Shown: positions 54,833 through 64,000 of the stretch, piece after piece
Numbering within the stretch: the first letter of the stretch is position 1
Layout of the letters: every line of letters begins with the position of its first letter
Assembly (NCBI GenBank): GCA_036365145.1
Contig: JAEOAD010000018.1
Coordinates: forward strand, 7,272,001-7,336,000
Origin: Orientallactaga sibirica
Taxonomy: Eukaryota; Chordata; Mammalia; Rodentia; Dipodidae
Reading direction: 5' to 3'
Length of the DNA: 64,000 nucleotides
Program-made: the position numbers and the translations under genes
The notes under the pieces: model-generated
Database searches by the model: none
Told to the model about the DNA's origin: nothing
What the model saw: the letters and a program-made list of their open reading frames with translations, nothing else

Positions 54833-55391
54833 GCTTATCCCCTTTAACCTATTCTACTTTCATTCTTGGTTGGAAAATTTGCTTTTTTAACAGATGGAAG
54901 AAAAAACTGGGGTGAACAAAGACCAATAACTATGACAAGAAAAGAAACTCTACTCCCTAGTGTAAGACAATTCATCTCTATTACATCTTCCAGGGCAATT
55001 TAAACTTGAGTGGTGCTGTCATTGCCAGTCAGGCAACCTTCTCCAGGGAGATGGTGGTAGACACTAAAGATATTAAAAACTCATCAAAGCAGAAATTTAG
55101 AGGATAGAGAGATCTTAACCCTAAAGGAGACTTATACCTTCTAAGGATCAGGCAACACTGTAGATGAGGGCAAAGAAAGATTGAAAGAGCTATGGTATGG
55201 GAAGGAGTATCCAGAGGCACTGCACCTGACTGGTGCATTCATGACACTACAGTGGATACCAGTAACCACACTGAGGGGAACTCTCAGTGGAATGGGGACA
55301 GGAGAGATGGGATATAAGAGTATAAGCCAATGGGAATACAACCAACATGTGATATGTTCATACAGTGAAGTTCACAATTAATTTAAAAAAT
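54833..55391. other. Unassigned sequence
   Basis: No gene; may include old L1 sequence, not legible. Confidence 0.45.
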
Positions 55392-55465
55392 CAAGATAAA
55401 GTGCTAGATATGTAGTTTAATGATAAGAGTGCAAGGCTCTGGGTTTCTCCCTAGCACCACAAAAA
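55392..55465 (+). mobile_element. ID-like SINE remnant, sense
   Basis: AGTGCTAGATATGTAGTTTA, GATAAGAGTGCAAGGCTCTG, TCTCCCTAGCACCACAAAAA: a decayed ID head with a short A-tail. Confidence 0.5.
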
Positions 55466-58206
55466 TTCTTCAAAATGTGGAGAAATTTGCTTAAAGTAGT
55501 AATTATCTCTGAAATATTGTTCATTAGGAAAATTTTCAAGAGCTCATCAGTTTATGAGCCAAAAATAAATACATCAAATTTTAGCACATGTAATTAATTT
55601 TAAACCTTTCTTATTAACTGTTGTATAGACAAATCATGTGTTAGTCCCATTCCCCTCCTCCTGTTTCCATTCCATGGGAGACTGTCCTCAGTGGTATTAC
55701 TCACCATGGGGTTATGGGTTATGAGTTATGAGAGCAGCAGTCAGTAATTGTGTGGGTGTGTGTGGGGGCACAATGCCTCTGGATACTTCTTTTCATCTTG
55801 TGGATTGACTCCTTCCACACCATCTTCTGCAATGTTCCCTGAGCTGTGATGTGTATTTTATAAGTCTGCTTTAGTATTAAGGTCTCATCAGCTTTTGGAT
55901 TTCTGCTTTGATACAAATCATGTGTCCTAAGTATTGATTGTCATCTCCCTGGCACAGGTTGTCAGGCTTTCTGTGAAAATAGCACTCAGGCTTAACTCAC
56001 CAATTCCTCTATGATTTCACCTGGACCTTGGCTCATGTGCAAGAGGTTGCTTATCTCATTATATGGATGGAGTCAGCTATCTTTTCCGGTCATGTTCATG
56101 GATTTTGGTTCTCCCTGGTTTTCACTGCTATCTGTAAAATAGAAAACAGATTCTCCAATAGAGAGTGAGAGCAGCATGGGTTAAAGGGGAAAGGCATAGT
56201 TAATTAAGAGAGATTTTGATGGATGTATCCTCCATTTTGGCAAAAGACTAGTGGGAGCTTCTCACTTTAGTCCATGACCTTCATCTTCATAGGATTCTAA
56301 CTTGGATTCCAGTACCAGCTATGAGTTCCTTCCCATAGAGCAGGAATCTTATCCAATCATAGAGCCATTGGTTACCCATTTAGGCTGAGTGCCACTATTG
56401 TTGGGCTGGTTGATTTCATCTCTAGCAGGATTCCCTACTTGTTCACGATGTTGGTGGCCATTTTCCCACAGCAGGTCAAATAGCACTTTCAAGCACTACG
56501 AGGGCTAGCCATCAGGGAGATGGCTTCATCCAGAATTTCAGCATGATCTCTCAAGGTTCTGTCTTGGCAGTTTGTGATGTCTTCAGCCATAGAGTCTTAC
56601 CTTTTAGCTCAGGCAAAAGGCTGCCTTATTTTGGGGACCACAGAGATCTTTTTAACCAATATCTTACTATGTGGGTGTAATCTATTTCTGGCACTGGGGG
56701 TTACAAGCCAGTACCAATGGTTTAGGACCAGCCTTCCTTCTACCCTTTTCAGGGCCCTTCTTCCCAGACAATCCCCCACACTTCTATTGAGGGTTATATC
56801 TTTTAGTTTGGTATTTGGGGGAAATGTTTCTATGGTAATAATTCATGTTGGCTTTAGATTTGTGTACATTTCACTCCACCGTCCTTATACCCAACCTCCA
56901 AAACCTCCCATCCTATTATATGTCCCCTGAGTTGCCTGTCAGGTTTGCCTGCAACTCATGATGTTCCAGGTTAGGAACCACCCATGAGGGAGAACATGCA
57001 GCATTTTTCTTTCTGTGCTTATGTGAGTTTGCTTAGTATGATTTTTTTCCAAGTCCATTCATTTTCTGGCAAATTTTATTATTTCATTTTTCCTAACCAC
57101 TGAGTAGAGTTTCATTGTGTATATGTACCAAATTTTCATTAGCCATTCATTTGTTGGTGAGCATCTGGACTTATTCCAGATCCTACTTATTGTGAATAGA
57201 ACAGCTACAAATGTTGTTGAACAAGTGCCTCTGAAGTAAAAAGTAGAGTCTTTAGGGTATATACCCAGGAATAGTACAATTGGATTAAATGCTAGGTCTA
57301 TTTTCAGCTTTTTGAGGCATCTCCTTACTGATTTCCATAGTGGTTGTACAAGTTTGCACTCCCTTCAGCAGAGGATGAAGGTTCTTTTGGCACATCCCTG
57401 ACAGCATTTTCTGTCACTTGAGGTTTTGATGGTTGCCATTCTTACTGGGATGAGGTGGTATCTCAAAGTCATTTTGATCTGTATTTTCTTGTTGTTAGTG
57501 ATGTTGAACACCTCTTTAAGTGTTTATTGGCTACTTGAATTTCTTCCATTGAGAACTCTCTGTTCAATTTCCTTTCCCATTCTTTTGAGTGAGTTGCTAG
57601 ACTTTTTATTGTTTAGATTTTGAGATCTTTATAAATTCTAGATATCAGAACTCATCAGAAATATAGCTGGAAAATATTTTCTCCCATTATGTATACTGTC
57701 TATTGACTCTGTTGATAGTTAGCTTATATGTACAATAACATTTGTTAGTCTAATTGCCTGGACTACTGGGATGTTGTTTAGAAAGTCCTTTCCTATGCCA
57801 ATATTTTAGAGTGTTCTGCCTAGCTTTTCTTTTCTAGGGTTTCAGATCTTATATTGAAGTCCTTGAAGCATTTGGAGTTGATTTGTATGCAGGTGGCAGA
57901 AGGGGGTCCAGGTTCATTCTTCTACAGGTAGCTATTCACTTTTTCAGCACCATTTACTGAAAATGCTAACATGCATTTTTGGCCCCTTTCTCAAAGATCA
58001 GGTAAGTGTTGAAGACTTATACCTGGGTCTTCTATTCTAATCCATTTATCTACATGTCTGTTTTATATTGGTGCCAAGATTTTTTTTTTATTACTATGGC
58101 TTTATAGTATGTCTTGAAATCAGAGATGGTGATGCTACCAGAGATATTCCTTTTAATAAGGATGCTTTTGGCTATCTGAGGTCTTTTGTGTTTCCATATC
58201 AATTTT

Positions 58207-58440
58207 AAAAAATAATTTTCTTTATTTACTTATTTATTAATTTATTTACTGAGATAGAGAAAGCGACAGAGAAAGGGGGAGAGAAAGAATGGGAACACCA
58301 GGGTTTCTAGCCACTGCAAACAAACTCCAGATGCATGTGCCACCATGTGCATGTGGTTTACATGGGGTATGAGGAATTAAAACCAGGTTCTTAGGTTTTA
58401 GAGGCAAATGCTTTAACTGCAAAACCATCTCTACGTCCCC
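58207..58440 (-). mobile_element. B2-like SINE, short variant
   Basis: Antisense with a TTTATTTA tail, GTTTCTAGCCACTGCAAACA, CCACCATGTGCATGTGGTTT, AAAACCATCTCTACGTCCCC. L1 text CATAT.AATTTT on both sides (58195-58206 and 58441-58452) is the duplication. Confidence 0.88.
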
Positions 58441-58490
58441 CATATGAATTTTGAGACTATTTTTTCTAACTCTGTAAAGAATGCTGCAGG

Positions 58491-58640
58491 AGCCAGGCAT
58501 GGTGGCACATGCCTTTAATCCCAGCACTTGGGAGGCAGAGGTAGGAGGATTGCTGTGAATTTGAGGCCACCTTGAGAATACAGAGTGAATTTCAGGTCAG
58601 CCTCTGCTATAATGAAACCGTACCTCAAAAAAAAAAAAAT
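58491..58640 (+). mobile_element. B1 SINE, sense
   Basis: AGCCAGGCATGGTGGCACAT, CCTTTAATCCCAGCACTTGG, GAATTTCAGGTCAGCCTCTG, A13 tail. ATGCTGCAGG before and ATGCAGGAAT after indicate a duplication around ATGCAGG. RNA polymerase III A-box region near its start. Confidence 0.95.
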
Positions 58641-58796
58641 GCAGGAATTTTGATTGGAATTGCATTGAATCTGTACATTGCCTTTGGTAGGATTGCCATT
58701 GTTGTACTCAGCTCCACATTGCTGGGGTGGACATCCAAACCAGACACAGTTTATGGGAAGAAGGGGTTTATTTCAAGCTTACAGATTGTGGTGGTT

Positions 58797-60957
58797 TGAT
58801 TCAGGTGTCCATCATAAACTTATATTTTCTGAATGCTAGGTCCCCAGCTGGTGACAATTTGGAAATTGGAGCCTCCTAGTGTTGATATGGTATTGTGGGT
58901 GGGCCTATGGGTATTATATTTAGCGTCCCCTTGTCAGTGTTTGCATACTTTCCTGCTACTGTTGTCCACCTCATGTTGGCCAGGAGGTGATGTCCACTAT
59001 CTGCTCATGCCATCATTTTCCCCTGCCATCATGGAGCTTCCCCTTAAGTCTATAAGCCAAAATAAAACCTTTCCTCCAACAAGCTGCTCTTTGGCCAGGT
59101 GTTTTCTGCCAGCAACACAAAGCTGATTACAACAGTAAAATTGGTACCAGAGGAGTAGGGGTCATTGCTGCTCAAAACCTGACTATGTGGATTTTGACCT
59201 TTTGGGAGTGATTTGAGGGAAGAATGTGAAAGGATTAGAAATTTTGACCTAAGAGATGCTTTGAAGTGCTATAAGTACAGCTTGATGGATTCTGGTCATA
59301 GTTCAAGACATGAATGCAGTAAGAACTATGGACTGTGAGGTTTGGCTTATGAGGTGACGAAAGAGCTTTGTCTAGGTGGGATAAAAGTGGTTTGTGAGAG
59401 AGGCTTGTTGTTCTGCCTGTGTCTTGAGAACTTGTGCAGGGTTGAATTGTGTAGAAAGGGACTGGTGTGATCAGACATATATAGCAAAGAAAAAAATGAA
59501 ATCTTTGGGCCAAAACTGCTGCCCATCCATGTGCAACTGTTTGAGATTACAACCATTGATATTGGGCCAGCTGATCTGCATTAGGACACTTGGAAGAATG
59601 TAGACTCTTTTCAAGGAGCCTGAATGCTGAAGGTGTGTTCTGTTCTTCAAAGTCTCCTTTATCCCCCCCCCCTCCCTGATTAACAAGCTGGTAGTCCACT
59701 TGGTACTAGAGAGTACAAAAATGCAGAAAAGAGAGGGTCAGTGAATTTTCAACATGGTTTTGTTTTTGGAAATGGCTATGGGAATGTGAAGCAGGCTTGT
59801 TACATTACTTGCAAGGAGGCCTGATGAATCCATGAGGATGGCCATGGGTTACAGTGAAGACCTAATGGAGATGACAGGACTATGGGATGGCTGTCCAGGA
59901 GAGCTGCCAGTACCTGATGAAGCTTTCTGGTACTGTGAATATCCTAGCTGGATGGGCAGAATTGGAACTCCAGAGACTCACTGGTTAGAATTATTGAACT
60001 TGGAGACTTGTCACAGGTTAGAGTTGTCAGACTTGGAGCTACAGAATTTTTTTGAGAGCGACAGAGAGAGAGAGAAAAAGAGAGAGAGCTAGAGATAGAG
60101 AGAGAGGGAGGGAAGGAGAGAGAGAGAGAATGTGAACGCCAACTGTTGTGAATGGGAATGCCAGCTGCTGTGAATGAACTCTAGACATGTTCGCCCCCTT
60201 GTGGTGAATGTGTGACATTGCACCCTTGCATCACTTTCTGCGTTGGGCTAAATGTGGGACCTGGAGGTTTGAACAGGAGTTCTTAGGCTTTGCAGGCAGG
60301 CGCCTTAACTGCTAAGCCATTTCTCCAGCCAGAAGCTACAGATTTTGATGTTTTCCCTGTTTTTAAAATTTTTTTTTATTGGTTGAATATTTCTTTGCTA
60401 TGCCCAATGCCTTGTTTTGCAGTCTGTATGTTTATTCTGTGCCATTATGATTTATTTATGACTCAGTTAAAAGACCTTGGACTATGGGGATGTTTGAACA
60501 TCATTGGGATTGATAAGAACTATGAGGACTCTTAAAAGTTTGACTAAATACATTGTATTTTACATCATGTATGTTATTAGTTTATGGGGGCCAGGGGTAA
60601 AATGTGGTGGTTTGATTCATGTGTCTCCCTTAAACTTACATATTCTGAATGCTGGGTCCCCAGATGGTGGCAAATTTCGGAATTGGGGTCTTTGAGAGTT
60701 TATATATTGTTGGGGGTGTGTTTATGGGTGTTATAGCCAGCTTCCCCTTGGTATTGTTTGGCACACTTTCCTGCTTCTGTTGTCTACTTGATATTGGCTA
60801 GGAGTTAATGGCCATTTCCACCCTCTGCTCATATCATTACTTTCCTCTGTCATCATGGGGCTTCTCCTCAAGTTTGTAAATCAAAATATACCCTTTTTTC
60901 TCATAAGCTGCTCTTTGTTGGGTGTTTTCTGCCAGAAACATGAAGCTGACTACAACA
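58797..60957 (+). mobile_element. ERVL-MaLR element B, sense, nested in the LTR of A
   Basis: LTRs 58797-59134 (338 bp) and 60603-60957 (355 bp) begin TGTGGTGGTTTGATTC and end CTACAACA or TTACAACA. TTGGTACCAGAGGAGT at about 59141-59156 is a leucine-type primer site; GGGGGCCAGGGGTAAAA precedes the 3' LTR. LTRs are visibly diverged, so it is older than the 31158 element. Flanking bases CAGAT and TAGGT may be a decayed duplication. Confidence 0.88.
60048..60330 (-). mobile_element. B2-related SINE, long variant
   Basis: Antisense in MaLR B: long GA tract, CAGCTGCTGTGAATGAACTC, CGCCCCCTTGTGGTGAATGT, CTAAGCCATTTCTCCAGCC. AGCTACAGA(A)TTTT occurs on both sides (about 60036-60050 and 60333-60346). 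Confidence 0.92.
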
Positions 60958-61671
60958 TAGGTCCAGGAGAAGTTCCATCAAATGGCAGAAGAATTTGTCT
61001 CCCATTCATAAATCCAGAGTGATACCACCAAACCTTACCACAAGCAAGAAGAGCCTGAGCTCAAAACCTCTCTGCATACCTTTAGGCTGAAATTCATATC
61101 CACCCCCAGTAACACACTCCCCTGTAGCAGAAGTCTACCTTCTAGGGATTGAAGCTGAAAACTCAATTTTAGTAAAACACCACAGTTTATGGGGACATTC
61201 ATTCAAACTCCAACATTCTGCCTCTGTCCTCCAACAGACTCATGACCATCTCACCTTGTAAATGGCATTCAGTCCAAGTTTAAAGGCCCTATAAGCTTCA
61301 TCAACTTTAAGACTATCTCTTAAATGTGAATCATGTAAAATAAAAGCAAGTTATATACTTACAAAACATAATGACACAGAGTAAACATTTACATTGCACT
61401 GGACAAGTGAAAAATCAATAATCATCAGGCAAACATCAAACATTGGCAGTTTATGTTTGACATTCATAACCAGCGACCAGTGATGACAGTCTCTGGATTT
61501 CCAATTCTGTCCCTTAAACTGGGCTGAGTAACTGGGGAAAACATTTATCCTGAGCCAACAGTGCTCCATGGTAGCCCTTTGTACCATCCATGTATATCTA
61601 AACCATCTTCAAGTTTCCATTGTAAACCATGGTCCCTCTTCAATTCCATAAATGGGCATTTTTAGCCTTGT

Positions 61672-61852
61672 TAATTTTATTCATTTATCTGAGAGATAGA
61701 ATGCATGCACCAGGGCCCCTAGCCACTGCAAATGAACTCCAGATGCATGCAACACTTTGTGCATCTAGTTTACATGGGTACTGAGACATCAAATCTGGGT
61801 CCTTAGGCTTTGCAGGCAAGTTACTTAACTGCTAGACCATCTCTCCAGCCTT
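61672..61852 (-). mobile_element. B2-like SINE, short variant
   Basis: Antisense in MaLR A: ATTTATCTGAGAGATAGAAT, CCCTAGCCACTGCAAATGAA, TTGTGCATCTAGTTTACATG, GACCATCTCTCCAGCC. Confidence 0.88.
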
Positions 61853-62975
61853 TTCAGAAATATTTTGTTTCCCATGCTGAATCTTAGTAGAAGTTCCTGG
61901 ACCTGTGTCTACTTCATGACCACTTGCATTCATTTTTCATGCTTCCAAATAAACACCAGGTGTACAGGACATAGCCATATTGTTAATCCATAGACAAAAT
62001 AAATCATGATCTTAAAGAGTAGGTTTCTTCCTTTCAAAATTTTGCATTTTTACCATTTATTCTTTCCTTAGTGGAATCATCTCAGACATCCTTTCCATTG
62101 TTTCCAAGTAAAGTAGTGCCATCCTCCTTCCATGTAAAGTAAAGCCATTCTCCTTAAAGATGATATTGTGCTTGATAATAGAATCTTCAGTAAACTAAAA
62201 TCAGTTTCTGTTCCTTTAATTTTAAACTTGCTTGAATTTTTCCAACCTTAAGTAGTTAAACTTTCAGTTTTATATTTTCTGCCAAGCACACCATCGCATA
62301 CTGAAAATTCAATCTTGTTTATACTTACTGACTATGGTCAGAAGAATACAGCAAGTCTTTATGCCAGTAGACCAGTTCCAACAGAGTTCTTTGCTGTCTC
62401 CTTTGTCCCTTTGAAAATTTACAAGCCAGCAAAATTTTCTCTACAATTAGTACTTTCAAACTCTCGGCAGAGTAGTCCATAAAACTTGGCTTACCATTCA
62501 TAGAGCTTCTGCAGTCATAAGTTCCATGTCCATACATATTCCTCCTCCAGCACATAAGTTGCAAAAGACTAAAATCCACATGGTCAGGGACATCTCAGCA
62601 AGACTCCACTTCTCAGTTCCAAATTTCTGTTGTAGTCAATTTAATGTTGCTGAGATGATCATCTAAACCAGACATGGTTTATGGGATGAAGGGGTTTATT
62701 TCAAGCTTTCATATCCAAGTGAAGTTCCATCAAATGGCAGAAGAGGCTGGATTCCATTGATAAATCCAAACAGAGAGACATCACCAAACAACCAGCTCCA
62801 CAATCAAGCACAGCCAGAGCTCAAATCTCTTTGCAAACCTTTAGGCTGGAATTCAGATCCATCCGCAATGACATGCCCCACTGTACCAGAATTTTGCCAG
62901 CTAAGGGCTTAAGCTACAAACTCAATTTTAATAAAACACCCAAATCTCTGGGGGTCATACATTCAAACCACTACC

Positions 62976-63232
62976 GCCATTTTAATGAAATTAATTCTTC
63001 CAATCCATGTGCATGTGAGGTATTTCCACATTCTCATCTCTTCTTCTATTTTGTTCTTCAGAGTTTTTGTTTTCATTGCCTTGATCTTTCATTCCCTTTG
63101 TCAGTGATATTCCAAGATATTTATGATATTTTTGTGGCTATTGTAAATTGAACTGCTCCACTAATTTCTTTTTGTATATGTTCTGTCATTGGTATACACA
63201 AAGGCTCTTTTTTATATTGCGTTCAGATGGAT
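62976..63232 (-). pseudogene. Old L1 ORF2 fragment, antisense, continued
   Basis: Resumes the ORF2 of 55610-58699 (TTAATGAAATTAATTCTTCC, GATATTCCAAGATATTTATG, GTGGCTATTGTAAATTGAAC), paralleling 6360-6600. Broken at 63232 by the element that follows. Confidence 0.8.
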
Positions 63233-64000
63233 GGTGTATTAGTCAGGGTTCTCTAGAGGAACAGAACTGATAGAATGAATTTTATTAAAAGGGAATTTAT
63301 TGGATTAGCTTATAATAATCCAGCAACAGCAGATTGCAGGTCCAAGAGTCAAGGAACCCAGAAGCTGCTCAGTCCATGAGACTGGATGCCTCAGCAGTCC
63401 TAATCCAGCACTGAAAGCCTGGAGGTACCCTGGAGAGACACTGCTCCAGAGGGTGCACAAACAGACTGAGTAGGCCAGAACTTCTGGTTCATTCCCCCCC
63501 CCAGTTCCCTGGTCCTGGTACACCTGCTGCTGGAATGTGGGGGCTGGACCCTGAATTCATGCTGTAGAAGCAGGCATTTTGCTCCAGTTTCCTGATTCAC
63601 CAACCCTAGGGTCCTTAAATCCCTGTTCCCCTGAGCTAGAGGGTGTCTAAGCCACTGTGGGTGCTATCCTCTTGCCCCTTGATCTCCAGCTTCTACACTT
63701 CTGGTTCCCCAACCACAGGTTCCCCTGTGCTGAAGAGTGCACACAAATGGAGTGAATAGGTCTGAGGTCCCAGTTCCCCACCTCCCAGGTGCCCAGGTTC
63801 CTTTGATATACTTGCAATGTCCACAATCTTTGCATTTGTGGTTTTAACCTCATCTTACTCAAATCCAGTTCACAATAAAACAGAACACTCAATGAAGATC
63901 CTACAAGGATAAAAACTTGCTTCCTCCTCAATAAAACAAGACTTTTACCTCAAGATGGGTAGACCATAATGCAAAAAAAAAAAAAAAAAAAAAAAAAAAA
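63233..64000 (+). mobile_element. Unclassified retroelement ending in an A run at the window edge
   Basis: Starts TGTATTAGTCAGGGTTCTC where the L1 breaks off and ends with 29 A at 63972-64000. AATTTATTGG near 63295 contains a reversed AATAAA, which would fit an antisense LTR, while the right end looks like a sense poly-A tail. The C-rich middle (63490-63800) has no sustained frame. I cannot assign the family. Confidence 0.4.

Larger units (their letters stand above)
55610..58699 (-). pseudogene. Old L1, antisense: 3' UTR and ORF2 C-terminal part
   Basis: 55610-56790 is the older 3' UTR type also seen at 16230. 56960-58699 is ORF2 read backwards (TTCATTGTGTATATGTACCA, GGTATATACCCAGGAATAG, TTTCCATAGTGGTTGTACAA, GTTGCCATTCTTACTGGGAT, TTACTATGGCTTTATAGTAT). 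It resumes at 62976 beyond the MaLRs. SINEs sit at 58207-58440 and 58491-58640. No intact frame; the 118-codon frame 56574-56930 is on the wrong strand. Confidence 0.78.
58700..62975 (-). mobile_element. ERVL-MaLR element A, antisense, in the old L1
   Basis: 3' LTR in two parts, 58700-58796 and 60958-61215, split by MaLR B; internal 61216-62630; 5' LTR about 62631-62975. The 5-bp GCCAT at 58695-58699 and 62976-62980 is its target duplication, and the L1 reads through when it is removed. A frame at 62325-62579 resembles the open frame of the young MaLR at 31554. A SINE lies at 61672-61852. Confidence 0.88.

Noticed and set aside
56574..56930. 118-codon sense frame
   Set aside because: Lies on the opposite strand of an old L1 3' UTR/ORF2 end.

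Overview
The window is mammalian (rodent) nuclear DNA built almost entirely from retrotransposons; I see no intact host gene. B1, B2-like, B4-like and ID-like SINEs occur with ORR1-like MaLR elements, several rodent-type L1s and both class I and class II endogenous retroviruses (ERVs). The B2-like SINE opens with a GGCTGGAGAGATGGCTTAGC-type head and the B1 carries a GTGAATTCCAGGTCAGCCT-type body. From memory of such repeats I would place the source in Dipodidae (a jerboa such as Jaculus). That is inference, not a database result.

Layout. 1-9.3 kb: L1 sequence, mostly antisense. It includes ORF1 and ORF2 endonuclease remnants (0.45-2.07 kb), a long decayed ORF2 (5.2-9.3 kb) and SINEs with clear target-site duplications. 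9.3-14.8 kb: a quieter, largely non-repetitive stretch with two MIR remnants, microsatellites and one strong CTCF-like motif. 14.8-24.2 kb: MaLR LTR pieces, L1 3' UTRs, an ancient L2 end, B1/B2/B4/ID SINEs and a B2-in-B2 insertion. 24.2-30.2 kb: mostly unique sequence with one processed pseudogene of ribosomal protein L36a (eL42).

30.2-47.5 kb: two antisense proviruses side by side. ERV1 (30913-39653) is class I (gammaretrovirus-like): proline-tRNA-type primer binding site, gag/pol/env remnants, LTRs about 10% apart by hand count. Its 3' LTR is split by a young MaLR whose own LTRs differ by about 1%, and its pol carries a solo class II LTR with a perfect 6-bp duplication. ERV2 (39847-47455) is class II (betaretrovirus-like): lysine-tRNA-type primer site, gag matrix, RNase H, integrase and env remnants, LTRs about 5-6% apart. 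Its 5' LTR is split by an L1 with the inverted structure expected of twin priming and a 17-bp duplication.

47.5-54.8 kb: a four-level nest, an old sense L1 broken by a MaLR, which is broken by a second twin-primed L1, which is broken by a MaLR solo LTR. 55.6-64 kb: an old antisense L1 broken by an antisense MaLR, whose LTR is broken by a sense MaLR, then an unclassified retroelement ending in the A-run at the window edge.

No provirus or LINE here can make a full set of proteins: every coding region is broken by stops, frameshifts or deletions. The value of the window is its readable insertion history and a few possible regulatory sites (CTCF-like motifs, a CpG-rich solo LTR). I found no evidence of a novel multi-gene system. 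All percentages and family names come from reading by eye.
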